Assembly: GCA_963726375.1 (NCBI GenBank)
Contig: CAVSCE010000008.1
Span: forward strand, 248,001-312,000
DNA: 64,000 bases
Direction of reading: 5' to 3'
Origin: UTCFX2 sp963726375
GTDB taxonomy: Bacteria > Chloroflexota > Anaerolineae > Anaerolineales > UBA4823
Shown here: piece after piece, positions 22,301 through 31,105 of the stretch
How positions within the stretch are numbered: the first letter of the stretch is position 1
Layout of the letters: the number at the start of each line of letters is the position of its first letter
Program-made: the position numbers and the translations under genes
The notes under the pieces: generated by a model
The model's input: the letters and a program-made list of their open reading frames with translations, nothing else
What the model was told of the DNA's origin: nothing
Databases searched by the model: none

Positions 22301-22391
22301 TGTAATACGGCTGCCAGATCAGGCAACCCTTCTTCGCCCAAAAATCCTGCAAAGTCATGATAATCGATTGAAAATTCATCGGATCAGTCAT
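19347..22391 (-). CDS. glyS: Glycyl-tRNA synthetase, alpha-beta fusion
   Basis: Charges tRNA-Gly. The 1014-aa protein joins both subunits of the bacterial tetrameric enzyme. The alpha part occupies about residues 1-300 (FQSIIMTLQDFWAKKGC, QPYYTQVGAGTYNPATYLRV, HYQFQVILKPDPGNPQEIYL). The beta part follows from LLEIGTEELPAGDLSSAL to the C-terminus (MIPYISRFFEEVLVMAE). The fused form is known from several lineages, including Chloroflexota. It is intact over 3 kb. It has its own promoter (22439-22467) and terminator (19234-19269), so it is probably monocistronic. Confidence 0.96.
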   Translation of the reverse strand: MTDPMNFQSIIMTLQDFWAKKGCLIWQPYYTQVGAGTYNPATYLRVLGPEPWNVGYVEPSIRPDDGRYGENPNRMQMHYQFQVILKPDPGNPQEIYLQSLEALGIDLRQHDIRFVEDNWESPALGAWGLGWEVWLDGQEITQFTYFQQAGGILLDPVSVEITYGLERIAIALQQVSSFRDIQWSSELTDGDVNLQAEQEQSKYYFEEADVERLRQMYDLFESEAKSCIAKGLVLPAHDYLLKCSHTFNVLDTRGAVGVTERQAMFGRMREVARGVAEIYLDQRMRLEFPWLKIDNEFEREVGFAAAQKKLAYPDDMKGNAHAWMLLEIGTEELPAGDLSSALGQLQVRMPELLTNLRLQYRDARVLGTPRRLVVLVEDLASRQNDLEQVVKGPPENRAFGADGTPTPAAEGFARSKGLAIADLQIREIDGGRYVTALVREVGRPTLEVLAEALPGWIASLRFEKPMRWNHSNVVFSRPIRWLLALYGDAEKSQVIPFEYAGLSAGNSSRGLRFRQPESQQIHNPKDYFSYLEGQGIILDPAERLESVSLQVKQLAAEAGGMIQDDLELLNEVSNLVESPTALRGSFDSVHLSLPNEVLISVMKKHQRYFPVHLPAADGKAGELLPFFIAVRNGDRDWLDLVADGNEHVVRARFADAHFFVQEDLKKPLEEYLPRLSTLTFQTRLGTMLDKVHRIQALVEDIAAQLELDKTQLQTARRAAALCKADLGTKMVVEMTSLQGQMGRYYALQSGESEDVADAILDHYLPRYSGDRLAGNLPGLAVGLADRLDTLAGLFAANLAPTGNKDPFAQRRTALGLIQNLIAWDLDFDLRIGLESAGEHLPIPVPPESLQIVLEFISERLRNVLLEQGNRFDVVDAVLSAQGEQPARAARAVNALEAWVRRPDWDRILPAFARCVRITRDLDERFEIDPAGLEEPAEAELYKVLMIAENSPRLAGSVNDFLRAFQPMIPYISRFFEEVLVMAERAELRRNRLALLQRIVMLSKGVVDASRLEGF

Positions 22392-22438
22392 AATTCGAAA
22401 AGCCCTTGGAATGAAATGAATTCAGCACGTAAGCAGTT

Positions 22439-22467
22439 AGTGTAACCCCCACAGGTTATTCTGTCAA
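22439..22467 (-). promoter_or_regulatory. Putative promoter of glyS
   Basis: On the minus strand TTGACA (22462-22467), 17 bases, then TACACT (22439-22444). It lies about 50 bases upstream of the glyS start at 22391. Confidence 0.6.
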
Positions 22468-22487
22468 TTTGATCACAGGTTGAAAAA

Positions 22488-22514
22488 GGCTGCAAAACCT
22501 CTGGTCTTGCAGCC
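22488..22514 (-). terminator. Rho-independent terminator after the FmdB-type gene
   Basis: GGCTGCAA/TTGCAGCC stem with an 11-base loop. On the minus strand it is followed by TTTTTC, 45 bases beyond the stop of the zinc-ribbon gene and before the glyS promoter. Confidence 0.7.
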
Positions 22515-22558
22515 GAATATCGTTGAAGAAACGGCACACGGCCGAAGGTTCAAAACCC

Positions 22559-22771
22559 TCAAGTACTGCCTGTTCTGCAGGACGAACTTACGTTGGAACC
22601 CAATGAAAAACTTCCCATACTCGTGATATTTGACGCAAATTTGGATATTTTCTTTGTGATATTTTTACTTCCGCAGGAAGGACAGCTTATTTCATTGGTC
22701 TGGTTTGAACTGCGCACAAGCTCTTCAAACGGTTCGCTGCATTCGCTGCAAGAGAATTCATAAATCGGCAT
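22559..22771 (-). CDS. FmdB-family zinc-ribbon protein
   Basis: About 70 aa starting MPIYEFSCSECSEPFEELV, the standard FmdB/CxxC regulatory-type opening. A second pair CPSCGSKNITKKISKF completes a four-cysteine zinc ribbon. The start is placed at 22771 because AGGAG lies six bases upstream. A serine-rich tail (SMGSFSLGSNVSSSC) ends the protein. The biological role of the family is uncertain. Confidence 0.85.
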   Translation of the reverse strand: MPIYEFSCSECSEPFEELVRSSNQTNEISCPSCGSKNITKKISKFASNITSMGSFSLGSNVSSSCRTGST

Positions 22772-22846
22772 TTTCAACTCCTGAATAAGGAAAAATGGTC
22801 ATCAGAAGCTTTTGATGCCAGAATCAAAAAAAGGTTACAAATCCGC

Positions 22847-22900
22847 TTGAACTCGGAGAGAAAAATGATCTATAATAGAACATAAGTTCTGTTATAGATC
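22847..22900 (+). promoter_or_regulatory. Promoter with SOS-box-like palindrome
   Basis: TTGAAC (22847-22852), 18 bases, TATAAT (22871-22876). A near-perfect inverted repeat (22867-22900, 15-base arms with one mismatch, loop ATAA) covers the -10 and start region. Its core AGAACATAAGTTCT (22877-22890) fits the GAAC-N4-GTTC form bound by Bacillus-type LexA. The arrangement would let a repressor block the promoter. GGAGG follows directly before the ATG at 22910. Confidence 0.65.
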
Positions 22901-22909
22901 GGAGGTTCC

Positions 22910-23845
22910 ATGTCAATATCTGAAAAATCTCTTCTCAGCCATCATCGACTCATCGACAAATTGCGGTGGCAACCGCTTCAACGGTCGAACCGGGGTCATT
23001 ATTCTCCTCAGGAGGAAGACCTTCCAATGAAGGACTCAGCAGATGATCATTCCATATTATCATTGCTAAATAAGGCAGGTCCGCATTGGTCATCCTTCCT
23101 TGGCCAACCTACGCTTGCTGACGCTCTAAATGGATTGAACCTGGATAACCTGCCGGAACATGCCGCACTGTTGGGGGCTTGCGAGGATGGACTTCCCTTC
23201 CTGATCGATCTGGCAAATCCGGTCCCAGGAGCAATTTTGATTGCCGGAGATTCTCGCAGCGGCAAGACAGCTCTCATCCGTTCGATCCTTGCCTCTATCC
23301 AGCAGATGGACTCTCCTGATCAGGTCATTTTCACGATTTTTGCTGCTCAACCAGATGAGTACTGCCTTTTCAATGCTTCAGCCAATTGCCAGACAATCCT
23401 CCCGGTCGAAAGCAAGGCGATCGCAGGTCAGATTGCCAGTCTGAAAGAGGCTGCAGAAAAACGTAAACTACTGGGTCCTGAGGACCCTTGTCTGATCCTG
23501 GCGATCGACGAGCTATCAACACTGCTTTCATTTCTTGATGAAACAGGTTTTGCCAGCCTGTATTGGCTGATTCGCCACGGACCGCGCTACCGGATCTGGA
23601 CCATCGCTTCTATAGATTCTGACCAGATTGGCCGGATCGGGTATTCATACCTTTCTGCCTTCCGAACCCACCTGTTCGGTTTCATGCGGTCAGAGCAAAC
23701 CGCCCGCAGTCTGGCGAAAGATCCATCAATCGCCACGCGCGAATTGGAAAAAGGTCTTCAATTCCTCGTGCCTTACAGCGGGGAATGGCTTCGTTTTTGG
23801 ATTTGTGAACCAGAAGCCGAAAATGTCTCAGGAGTTGTGTCATGA
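22910..23845 (+). CDS. P-loop ATPase, FtsK/HerA-like, unknown role
   Basis: 311 aa. Walker A is GDSRSGKTAL near residue 113 and Walker B is PCLILAIDEL near 197. The flanking segments (ILIAGDSRSGKTALIRSILASI, LYWLIRHGPRYRIWTIASID) resemble FtsK/SpoIIIE-type ATPase cores, but no DNA-translocase gamma domain or membrane anchor is seen. The possible SOS box at its promoter suggests damage-linked expression. The stop overlaps the next gene (ATGA). A specific function cannot be assigned. Confidence 0.75.
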   Translation: MSISEKSLLSHHRLIDKLRWQPLQRSNRGHYSPQEEDLPMKDSADDHSILSLLNKAGPHWSSFLGQPTLADALNGLNLDNLPEHAALLGACEDGLPFLIDLANPVPGAILIAGDSRSGKTALIRSILASIQQMDSPDQVIFTIFAAQPDEYCLFNASANCQTILPVESKAIAGQIASLKEAAEKRKLLGPEDPCLILAIDELSTLLSFLDETGFASLYWLIRHGPRYRIWTIASIDSDQIGRIGYSYLSAFRTHLFGFMRSEQTARSLAKDPSIATRELEKGLQFLVPYSGEWLRFWICEPEAENVSGVVS

Positions 23846-24126
23846 AAATCGGGATGCTCTGGTTTGACAACGACCCGAAATCCAACCTGGACCTTAAGAT
23901 TGAGCGGGCAGCGACATATTATCGAAACAAGTATGGGTGCAGCCCAACTCTCTGTTTTGTGCACCCAAGCATGCTCCGAAACGGCAATAACAAGGACGAG
24001 CTCCCAGACGTCACAAACCTCAATCCTGCGTCGGATAAGAAATTTTCGGCCTGCGGGGTAGAAATCCGCTCCAATCAATCTGTTCTACCGAACCATCTCT
24101 GGATCGGCGTCAATGGCTCGAGCTGA
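23842..24126 (+). CDS. Small conserved-looking protein, unknown function
   Basis: 94 aa, start overlapping the ATPase stop by four bases, so the two are coupled. The sequence MKIGMLWFDND, KIERAATYYRNKYG, CFVHPSMLRNG looks like a compact folded domain that ends PNHLWIGVN. No known motif is recognised. It ends two bases from the convergent holA stop. Pairing with the ATPase suggests a shared role. Confidence 0.65.
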   Translation: MKIGMLWFDNDPKSNLDLKIERAATYYRNKYGCSPTLCFVHPSMLRNGNNKDELPDVTNLNPASDKKFSACGVEIRSNQSVLPNHLWIGVNGSS

Positions 24127-24128
24127 AC

Positions 24129-25130
24129 TCAGGCAGACAATGAAACGATCAGCGTCTCGAGCGCCAGTTCGTCAGGCATTTTACTGGTTTTAACCGACTC
24201 ATCCACATTCAGCAGTTGTCTGTAGATAAATTTCAAATCACTTAAAGTGAAGCGGCGTGCCTGGGAAATTACCTTCTCGGCAACAAATTTGCTTTTGATG
24301 AAATTCATGATCTCGCCTATTCCGCCCCCCTCATCGAGTATTTCACGAGCCTGGACGAGCAGGCGAAACTGGCGCACCACCATCCCAAAAATTGAATAAT
24401 AATCCTGATATTCCAGCAGACGCTTCAGCATCGCAAGCGCTTTGCGACCATCTCGCAAACCGATCGCGTCTACCAGCGCGAAGATATCACCTTGCCCCAC
24501 ATCTGCCGTCAATGCTACAACATCTTCAACCTCTACAGGTCTGAGGTAGTTCACATATGCCAGAAGTTTGGCAACCTCCTGGTGTGCGAGGCGCACATCC
24601 CCGTCCAGCAATGAGTAGAGCAATTCGGCTGCCTGCGGTGACATCTGCCCGCCTGCTTCTTTCGCCATCTCCTGAATTTTCTTGCGCCACTCCGCTCCCC
24701 TGGGCAGCTCATATTTCTTGAGGTAAACCCTTTCGGGATTTTGTCCTGCCCACACTTCAAGGAAATTGATCTTGTGGTGCTTTTGATCCTGATCTGAGGT
24801 CAAAGCGTGGTTTTCAACCAGGATCAGAGCGGTGGACGGCGGAATCTGCTCTAACTGCCGAATAAATTTTTCCTGGGCAGGCTTTTCATTCTGACGCACA
24901 GGGGGATTGGTCAGTATGACCAGCCGGCGTGAGGCAAGAAAAGGCATTACGCCGGCTACTTTGAGGAGCTGATCCATCTGAAAAACACTTCCATCCAGGC
25001 GGATTGTGTTGAGCGAGGCTGTTGCCGGATCGCCCAGGCGCATTTCAAGCTTTGCAACTTCGTGAGCAATCTGGAATTCGTCTTCTCCGTGGAAGATATA
25101 GACGACCGGCTTCCTATCCGACATACTCAC
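24129..25130 (-). CDS. holA: DNA polymerase III delta subunit
   Basis: Clamp-loader subunit that opens the sliding clamp. 333 aa, intact. Family features: VYIFHGEDEFQIAHEVAKLE at the N-terminus, SRRLVILTNPP, LILVENHAL, LLYSLLDGDVRLAHQEVAKLLAY in the middle and FGMVVRQFRLLVQAREIL, ARRFTLSDLKFIYRQLLNVD near the end. Its start overlaps the stop of the DUF6391 gene upstream, so they are probably cotranscribed. Confidence 0.9.
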   Translation of the reverse strand: MSMSDRKPVVYIFHGEDEFQIAHEVAKLEMRLGDPATASLNTIRLDGSVFQMDQLLKVAGVMPFLASRRLVILTNPPVRQNEKPAQEKFIRQLEQIPPSTALILVENHALTSDQDQKHHKINFLEVWAGQNPERVYLKKYELPRGAEWRKKIQEMAKEAGGQMSPQAAELLYSLLDGDVRLAHQEVAKLLAYVNYLRPVEVEDVVALTADVGQGDIFALVDAIGLRDGRKALAMLKRLLEYQDYYSIFGMVVRQFRLLVQAREILDEGGGIGEIMNFIKSKFVAEKVISQARRFTLSDLKFIYRQLLNVDESVKTSKMPDELALETLIVSLSA

Positions 25131-25656
25131 CCCTCAGTCACAATCCTGTGAACTGTAAGCGCCCCCGACCCACGCGGCTGGACCTCCACAACCCGCAGTC
25201 CACCAGGAGCGCCTGAAGTGGTTACTCGCTTCTGGAGCTCCAGCCCCAGCGGCTGAGCGACGACGAGTGCCATGGTGGCAAGCATCACAGCAGTTGGCAG
25301 ACGATTCAAGTTGTCTCGAGCGCGCTTTCCAACACCATACATCGCCACACCAGCCGCCAACCCGGCCAGAATGCCAGCAGTGGCGAAATTCGTCCCGCAG
25401 TTCGGGTGAACGGCGAGCTTGAATTCTCCGGATTGCAGACGATTGAGCGCATCCCCAACCGCCTCGCAGATCTCCTCGGAAGGAAAATCTCCAGCAATCC
25501 AAAAACCCGCTGGTCCGAATGCCCTGCCACCGGCTGCCCCGGGTGGCGTTCGGCAAGAACATGCAGAGTGGCATGCTCCAGCCCATGGTTGCGGCGAATC
25601 CTTGAGATCAACCCGGTATCTAACAAACCTTGAAACTGCTGTGCAAGCTCAGACAT
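25127..25656 (-). CDS. DUF6391-type protein (frameshifted)
   Basis: The start at 25656 has AGGAG five bases upstream. The first part RIRRNHGLEHATLHVLAERH carries the family's NHGLEHAT motif. Near 25525 the frame changes. The other frame continues GFWIAGDFPSEE, LAVHPNCGTNFATAG, then hydrophobic helices and a C-terminal VHRIVTEG. The two parts together match the known domain layout, so one gene with one indel is annotated. Function is unknown; two membrane segments are likely. Overlaps holA by four bases. Confidence 0.7.
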
Positions 25657-25872
25657 AATCACTCCTGGATCACCTATGGACTATTCGTGCAGCGGAAGTC
25701 CTGATTTTTGGAATTCTTTTTAGTCTTTTATTATATAATCTCATTAATTTCTTGAGAACTCATGTAATTCTACCCTGTTAACGCACAGATCATAACTGAG
25801 TGTCAGCCAGGATGGTCCTGGATATTCACGCTCACCCATATCTCCATGAGCGCCGGGTATTCGGGTACATGA

Positions 25873-27211
25873 TCAACCACCTTCGCCGGATATCGCAGCG
25901 CGCTCGATCAGAGAAGGCATCGCTTCGGCCTGTCTGCGGAATGCTTCTTCGTCAATCCTCCGAAGCAGGATCAACGAAACAAGCATTATAACGGCCATCA
26001 GGCTAAATACTGTCACGTAGCTCACCAGAACATTTCCTGCAATTTGAGCAACCAGGTCGCGCACTGCACCGGCGATCACCGACCCTAACAACCGCGAAAT
26101 CGCATTCGCCATCCCCCAGGCGCCGATGAACAGCCCAACTTTATCTGAGGTAGTCATGCTGAACATCAGCGACAGGTTGGAGACCGTAGAGAGACCGGTG
26201 CCAACGCCGAGCATAACCACGCCGCTGTAGAACACACCCTTATTCAGAAGCATCCCGCTGGCGGCGATCATCCCAAAACCGACCAGCGCCACGAATTCCC
26301 CCTATCTGCACGACCCTGCGCCTTGAGATGCGGTTTTCCAGGACCCCTGCAGCAAGAAGTGCAACCAGCACGCAGCCACCCCATATCGATGTGATCCTGG
26401 TGGTCTGTTGGACCGTCAGACCGAACGCTTCTCCCCCAAAAGGCTCCAACAGAATATCCTGACCCAGAAGCGCTGCCAAAAGGACTACCAGGTAAACAAA
26501 GAAAATCAAAGCCTGACGGTTCTCCAGGATAAACCGCACCAGTACACCCCACGAGTAATCCAGCCCGCTGCTCTTTTGCAGCCTTGCAGGTTTTTCAAGC
26601 CCCAAGAGACCCAACAATCCGATGATCAACGCAGCCAGGCCTACAACATAGAACGATCGAACAAGCGCCTCAGGAGAATAAGGATCGACCATCTCACTCA
26701 ATCCGATTGCGGTCAGGATGATGCTCGTGATCATCATGAACCACATAATCGCGATTGTCCTCCCATGACCTTTTTCCCCAGAAATCTCTGATGCCAGCGA
26801 GAGATAAGATACGGTTGCCAGGTTGAAGCCCATCCCCCAGGCCCCAAACGCCAGGACGCCCAGGATCAATCCGACCAACAGATTTTCCGAAATCTGGAAA
26901 GCAGCCAGGGGAGAAAGCACCAGACCTGTAACGCAGAGCAGCAGCCCCAGGATGATATAAGGGCTGCGCCGGTATCCAAACCAGGGGTGTCGATCAGAAT
27001 AGGCACCGATAGCAACCTGAATGGGCGAAAAAAGATAAGGAAGGGAAGCCAGGACAGCCACCAGGGTTGCAGAAATGGCCAATTCTTTTATCATGACCCG
27101 ATTGAGCGTGCTGTTGATTGGTACGAGCGTCATAGCCACTGCGACGTGGATCAAGCCGAGACGCACACGCTTGAGAATTATTGAGTGGTCATGGTTTTCA
27201 TCCCCGGACAT
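25873..27211 (-). CDS. BCD/PucC-family MFS transporter (frameshifted)
   Basis: Twelve-helix membrane protein. The N-terminal stretch LNRVMIKELAISATLVAVLASLPYLFSPIQVAIGAYSDRHPWFGYRRSPYI is typical of the PucC/bacteriochlorophyll-delivery branch of the major facilitator superfamily. The frame changes near 26295 and continues ALVGFGMIAASGMLL through a second half with GVGTGLSTVSNLSLMF. Family members assemble light-harvesting complexes in phototrophs, but homologues occur in non-phototrophs with unknown substrates. No bacteriochlorophyll biosynthesis cluster is adjacent. Confidence 0.82.
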
Positions 27212-27239
27212 GATTGAATTATATTGGTTTAATCGAAAA

Positions 27240-28198
27240 TCAGATGAAACTGAGGCGAATCGACGCTAACAATTCCTGGAATTTCGAGTGGCTTTCTGCT
27301 GTGAGCAGCTGTCTCGCGTTTCTGGAGGGATATCCAACGGGCTGAGATAGCGATTCGCATGCTTGCGGAATAATACAAGCCCCAGCTCATCCCCATAAAA
27401 CGAGACCATCCTCTCCAGGTGAACCTTCATGGTCTCGCGCACAAGGTCTTCAGGCACGTGGCCGCGGTCAAGCCGAGCAAATAACCACGGATTGCCGATG
27501 GCGGCGCGACCGATCATCACCCCTTCGCAGCCTGTGTGAGCTTTAATACGCTCGATATCCGCGACTGTGTGCACATCTCCATTGGCAATCACCGGGATCG
27601 AAACCGCCTGTTTTATTTCTGCGATTGCATCCCAATCCGCCTTTCCGGAATAACCCTGCTCTTTTGTCCGTCCGTGAACCGCAATTAATGAACCGCCGTT
27701 ATCTTCAATCACGCGGGCGATTTCGATATAGTTGCGGGTATCCTGGTCCCAGCCCAGCCGGATTTTTACGGTGATTGGAAGATCCATGGATCGAACAAGT
27801 GTAGATACCACCTGGGCTGCTTTGCAAGGATCGCGCAGCAGCCCAGCTCCAGCCCCACGCCCGGAAACGCTTCGGACCGAACACCCCATGTTGATATCCA
27901 GGATATCAGGATGATATTCGCACAACCGCAGTGCTGCCTCTAACAGGCGAACGGGGTCGCTGTCGAAGATCTGATAAACGACAGGGCGTTCCGCTTCCAG
28001 GTAAGCCAGCCTGGCTTGCAAGCGCCGGCTTTTATGAAGCACATCCATGGCATTAATGAATTCGGTGTAGCTGAGCGCCGAACCTAACTCGCGGCAAATC
28101 GATCGAAACGGCTGGTCGGAATAGCCGTCCATCGGCGCCAGGATCAGGTCCCCGCAGACCGGGATATGCTTGATCGAGAAGAGTGGGTTTTCGGGCAT
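27240..28198 (-). CDS. dus: tRNA-dihydrouridine synthase (C-terminal frameshift)
   Basis: FMN enzyme that reduces uridine in tRNA D-loops. TIM-barrel motifs are present: LILAPMDGYSDQPFRSI, YTEFINAMD, DILDINMGCSVRSVSGRGAGA with the catalytic cysteine region, VKIRLGW, IAVHGRTKEQGYSG and IPVIANGDV. Near 27312 the frame appears to shift. The alternative frame RQLLTAESHSKFQELLASIRLS ends at 27240, a more family-like tail than the one read directly (stop at 27266). Confidence 0.92.
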
Positions 28199-28225
28199 GA
28201 AAAATCGACTGCCCCAAAGGTCTGC

Positions 28226-29653
28226 TTAGCTTTCCGCCTTGGCATCCAGCAGAGCTGCTTCAAGCGCCTGATAGAGCGAGCGAGCTTCTACGATTTTGAT
28301 TTCCTCAGGCCAGGGCTCAAACTGGCGCAATCGGCGAGGGACAATTGCTGTCTTAAAGCCTAGCTTGGCAGCTTCGTTGAGCCGAGCCGGCATCTGCCCG
28401 ACCAGGCGGAGCTCACCGGAGAGACCTACCTCCCCGATCAGGACGGTATCGGCTCGAACTGGTAACCCGCGCTGCGATGAGGCTATCGCAGCCGCAATTG
28501 CCAGGTCAGCGGCTGGCTCGCTGATTGTAAATCCCCCTACAACGTTAACAAAAATGTCCTGCTCGCCTAAATGCAATCCAACCCGGCGGGTGAGTACTGC
28601 CGCAGTAAGCAGCAGCCGATTAAAATCCACGCCATTTGGCGTCCGCCGAGGGTTCCCAAAGGCGGTAGGGCTTGTCAGACCCTGGATTTCTACTAAAAGC
28701 GGCCGGGTCCCTTCCATGGTTACCACGATCGCCGATCCAGGAGCATTTACCATCCTCTCTGCGAGGAAGGCTTCGGAAGGGTTGGTGATCTCGACCATCC
28801 CACTCTCGCGCATCTCGAATACACCAACTTCAGAGGTGGCGCCAAACCGGTTTTTGACCGAGCGCAGCAAGCGGTAAGATTGAAAACGGTCGCCTTCCAG
28901 GTAAAGCACAGTATCAACGATATGCTCCAGGACACGCGGACCGGCAATCGCACCTTCCTTTGTAACATGTCCAATCAAGAAAACCGCGATCCCGCTTGAT
29001 TTTGCCAGCTCGCGCAGCCGGGATGCGCTCTCTCTCACCTGGCTTACAGAACCCGCAGAGCTGTCTAACTCCGCTAAATAAGTCGTCTGGATGGAGTCCA
29101 GAACGACCAGCTGTGGTTTAACTTCAGCGATATGCTCCAGGATTACACCCAGGTTCGTCTCTGTGACCAGGAACAGGTCTTCTGGGATCGCATCTTCTTG
29201 CTTTCCAGGAGAGACCCCGGATTGGGAATGCCGCAGCAGGCGGTTTGCACGCATCTTGATTTGCCGCTCGGATTCTTCACCCGATATGTACAGCACGGCT
29301 CCCTTGCGGGACATTTCCAGGGCTACCTGAAGCAGCAGCGTAGATTTGCCGATCCCAGGGTCGCCGCCGATCAGGACGATCGAGCCAGGCACTACACCTC
29401 CCCCAAGGACGCGGGCGAATTCACCGATAGAAAGCAGCAGCCGCTCATCGGCATCGCCGCCGATTTCCGCCAGCCGGCGAGGCGATGAGCGGCTGCCAAT
29501 GCTTCCCGAAGTACGTTTTGACGATGCGGCGGTTTCAACAATCACTTCTTCCACCATGCTGTTCCATGCGCCGCATTGAGGGCAGCGTCCCATCTCCCTG
29601 GCGCTGATCCGGCCGCACTGCTGGCAGATGAAGTGTGTATGTGTCTTCGGCAT
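28226..29653 (-). CDS. radA: DNA repair protein RadA
   Basis: RecA-like ATPase helping branch migration and repair. 475 aa, intact. Parts: N-terminal zinc finger (CQQCGRISAREMGRCPQC), Walker A GGDPGIGKSTLLLQ near residue 95, the RadA motif KNRFGATSEVGVF, and a C-terminal Lon-protease-like domain (GLHLGEQDIFVNVVGG). A TATAAT lies only six bases before the ATG, so the mRNA may be leaderless. Confidence 0.95.
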   Translation of the reverse strand: MPKTHTHFICQQCGRISAREMGRCPQCGAWNSMVEEVIVETAASSKRTSGSIGSRSSPRRLAEIGGDADERLLLSIGEFARVLGGGVVPGSIVLIGGDPGIGKSTLLLQVALEMSRKGAVLYISGEESERQIKMRANRLLRHSQSGVSPGKQEDAIPEDLFLVTETNLGVILEHIAEVKPQLVVLDSIQTTYLAELDSSAGSVSQVRESASRLRELAKSSGIAVFLIGHVTKEGAIAGPRVLEHIVDTVLYLEGDRFQSYRLLRSVKNRFGATSEVGVFEMRESGMVEITNPSEAFLAERMVNAPGSAIVVTMEGTRPLLVEIQGLTSPTAFGNPRRTPNGVDFNRLLLTAAVLTRRVGLHLGEQDIFVNVVGGFTISEPAADLAIAAAIASSQRGLPVRADTVLIGEVGLSGELRLVGQMPARLNEAAKLGFKTAIVPRRLRQFEPWPEEIKIVEARSLYQALEAALLDAKAES

Positions 29654-29659
29654 GCAGTT

Positions 29660-29665
29660 ATTATA
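29660..29665 (-). promoter_or_regulatory. -10 element of a possibly leaderless radA transcript
   Basis: TATAAT on the minus strand ends six bases before the radA ATG, so transcription would begin at or next to the start codon. No ribosome site fits between. The -35 region is weak. Confidence 0.45.
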
Positions 29666-29685
29666 ATTCAGGTTATCTCAGCCCA

Positions 29686-30996
29686 TCAGCGCTCGCACAC
29701 CGGGATGTAGATCCAAAATTGGGACCCTTCCTTTTCGGGATCAAAGCTTTCATCATAATATTCAAAATCTATTCCCTGGGTATACTCAAATTTTGATTGT
29801 GGGAGCCAGGTCTCAAAGGCAAAGTGATATGTTGCTTTTAATGTGCTGAGCGTGCAGGGAAATACAGCATACTTCTGGTCTGGCACTTTCCAGACCTCCA
29901 TCCCATCAGGGATTACCGAGGTATCTGAAACGGCCATCGCAGCAAGATAGCGAAAGGCTCCGCTCTTGTCAGCAGGTTCGCAAATCCCAAACGCTCCGTC
30001 TACAATGTTTCGGATTTCCTTCATTCTTGGATTGAACTCTCCCCAAAGCTGGGAGATTTCTTGCTTCTCGTTCTTGCCGTAATACAGCATTCCTACAGCC
30101 GTGAAGCCGGTTTTACGGATAATTTTTGGTTCCATCATTCTATGCTCCTCTTGATCAATCATGAGAATCGGGGTTATCTTTGGCATGACAGGAAACTGCA
30201 CTTCTGTCAACAGAACTTCGAAGGGATCCTGTCGAGATTCCTCTCGAAAATAAACTTCACGGCTCGGTCCAGAAATCCGATAGTTGTTGGTATCAATCCA
30301 TGTCATTAAATTCTGGTAGGTCTCGGGAAATCCCTCGAAGCTTCCTTGATGGACAGCACAAGCCATCACCTCCTCTGCAGGAAGATCATGAATGCTCAAA
30401 TGATCTCCAGCACAAGGTGCTCCATCGAACGGCAATGCCGCTTCAACGTCTAAATCGCGCTCCCTGTATACCGTATCGTAATAGATTACCAGGCGCCATC
30501 TGGTCGATCCAAATGCTCCTTCGTACAATTGAACCGCCTCTTCAAGTTCTGAAAACAAACCGGAGATGGATAGATAGGATGGAACTCTTCTGCGGATTCC
30601 GATCACACGCTGGACAGGAATCGATTTGAGTGCGACCTCATAAGGAGGAAGCATCCCTTCTTGCTCGATCTGGCGCATTCTTGCTTCGATTCGCCGAAGG
30701 CGGGCATTCTGGTCGAGGATTTGACTTTCAATCTCAAGGCGTTTCAGGTGCATCATCCCCCTCAATTCTGGGGCCGAAATATCATCACTCAAGAGCCTGT
30801 GAATCTGATCCAGGGAGAACCCGATGTCTTTCAGCGCCAGGATCCGATTCAAGCGGGAGAGCTGGCGGATTGAGTAATATCGATAGCCAGTATAGCGATC
30901 AATCCAGGCCGGAGTCAACAAACCCTTTTGGGCATAATGTCGGAGAGTTTTTACCGAGACCCGAGCTAGCTTTGAGAAGTCGCCAATCTTTAGCAT
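29686..30996 (-). CDS. MerR-family regulator with tandem GyrI-like effector domains
   Basis: 436 aa, longer than usual MerR proteins. Residues 1-70 are the DNA-binding head (MLKIGDFSKLARVSVKTLRHYAQKGLL, YRYYSIRQLSRLNRI). A coiled dimerisation helix with RLEIESQILDQNARLRRIE follows. A first ligand-binding domain (about 120-275) and a second (about 285-436, starting MEPKIIRKTGFTAVGM) both look like the GyrI/SOUL fold that binds small hydrophobic molecules, as in BmrR. It could be an activator of drug or stress response. No obvious target operator was found. Confidence 0.85.
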   Translation of the reverse strand: MLKIGDFSKLARVSVKTLRHYAQKGLLTPAWIDRYTGYRYYSIRQLSRLNRILALKDIGFSLDQIHRLLSDDISAPELRGMMHLKRLEIESQILDQNARLRRIEARMRQIEQEGMLPPYEVALKSIPVQRVIGIRRRVPSYLSISGLFSELEEAVQLYEGAFGSTRWRLVIYYDTVYRERDLDVEAALPFDGAPCAGDHLSIHDLPAEEVMACAVHQGSFEGFPETYQNLMTWIDTNNYRISGPSREVYFREESRQDPFEVLLTEVQFPVMPKITPILMIDQEEHRMMEPKIIRKTGFTAVGMLYYGKNEKQEISQLWGEFNPRMKEIRNIVDGAFGICEPADKSGAFRYLAAMAVSDTSVIPDGMEVWKVPDQKYAVFPCTLSTLKATYHFAFETWLPQSKFEYTQGIDFEYYDESFDPEKEGSQFWIYIPVCER

Positions 30997-31105
30997 TCAA
31001 AATCCCTCTGCGAATTTCAGCTTACCAGAAACACTAAGATTGTATACCCTCCCATAAGAGGAAAGTCAAGAGCCATCTTAAGCTTTTCTATTGGGTTGTA
31101 AGCAT

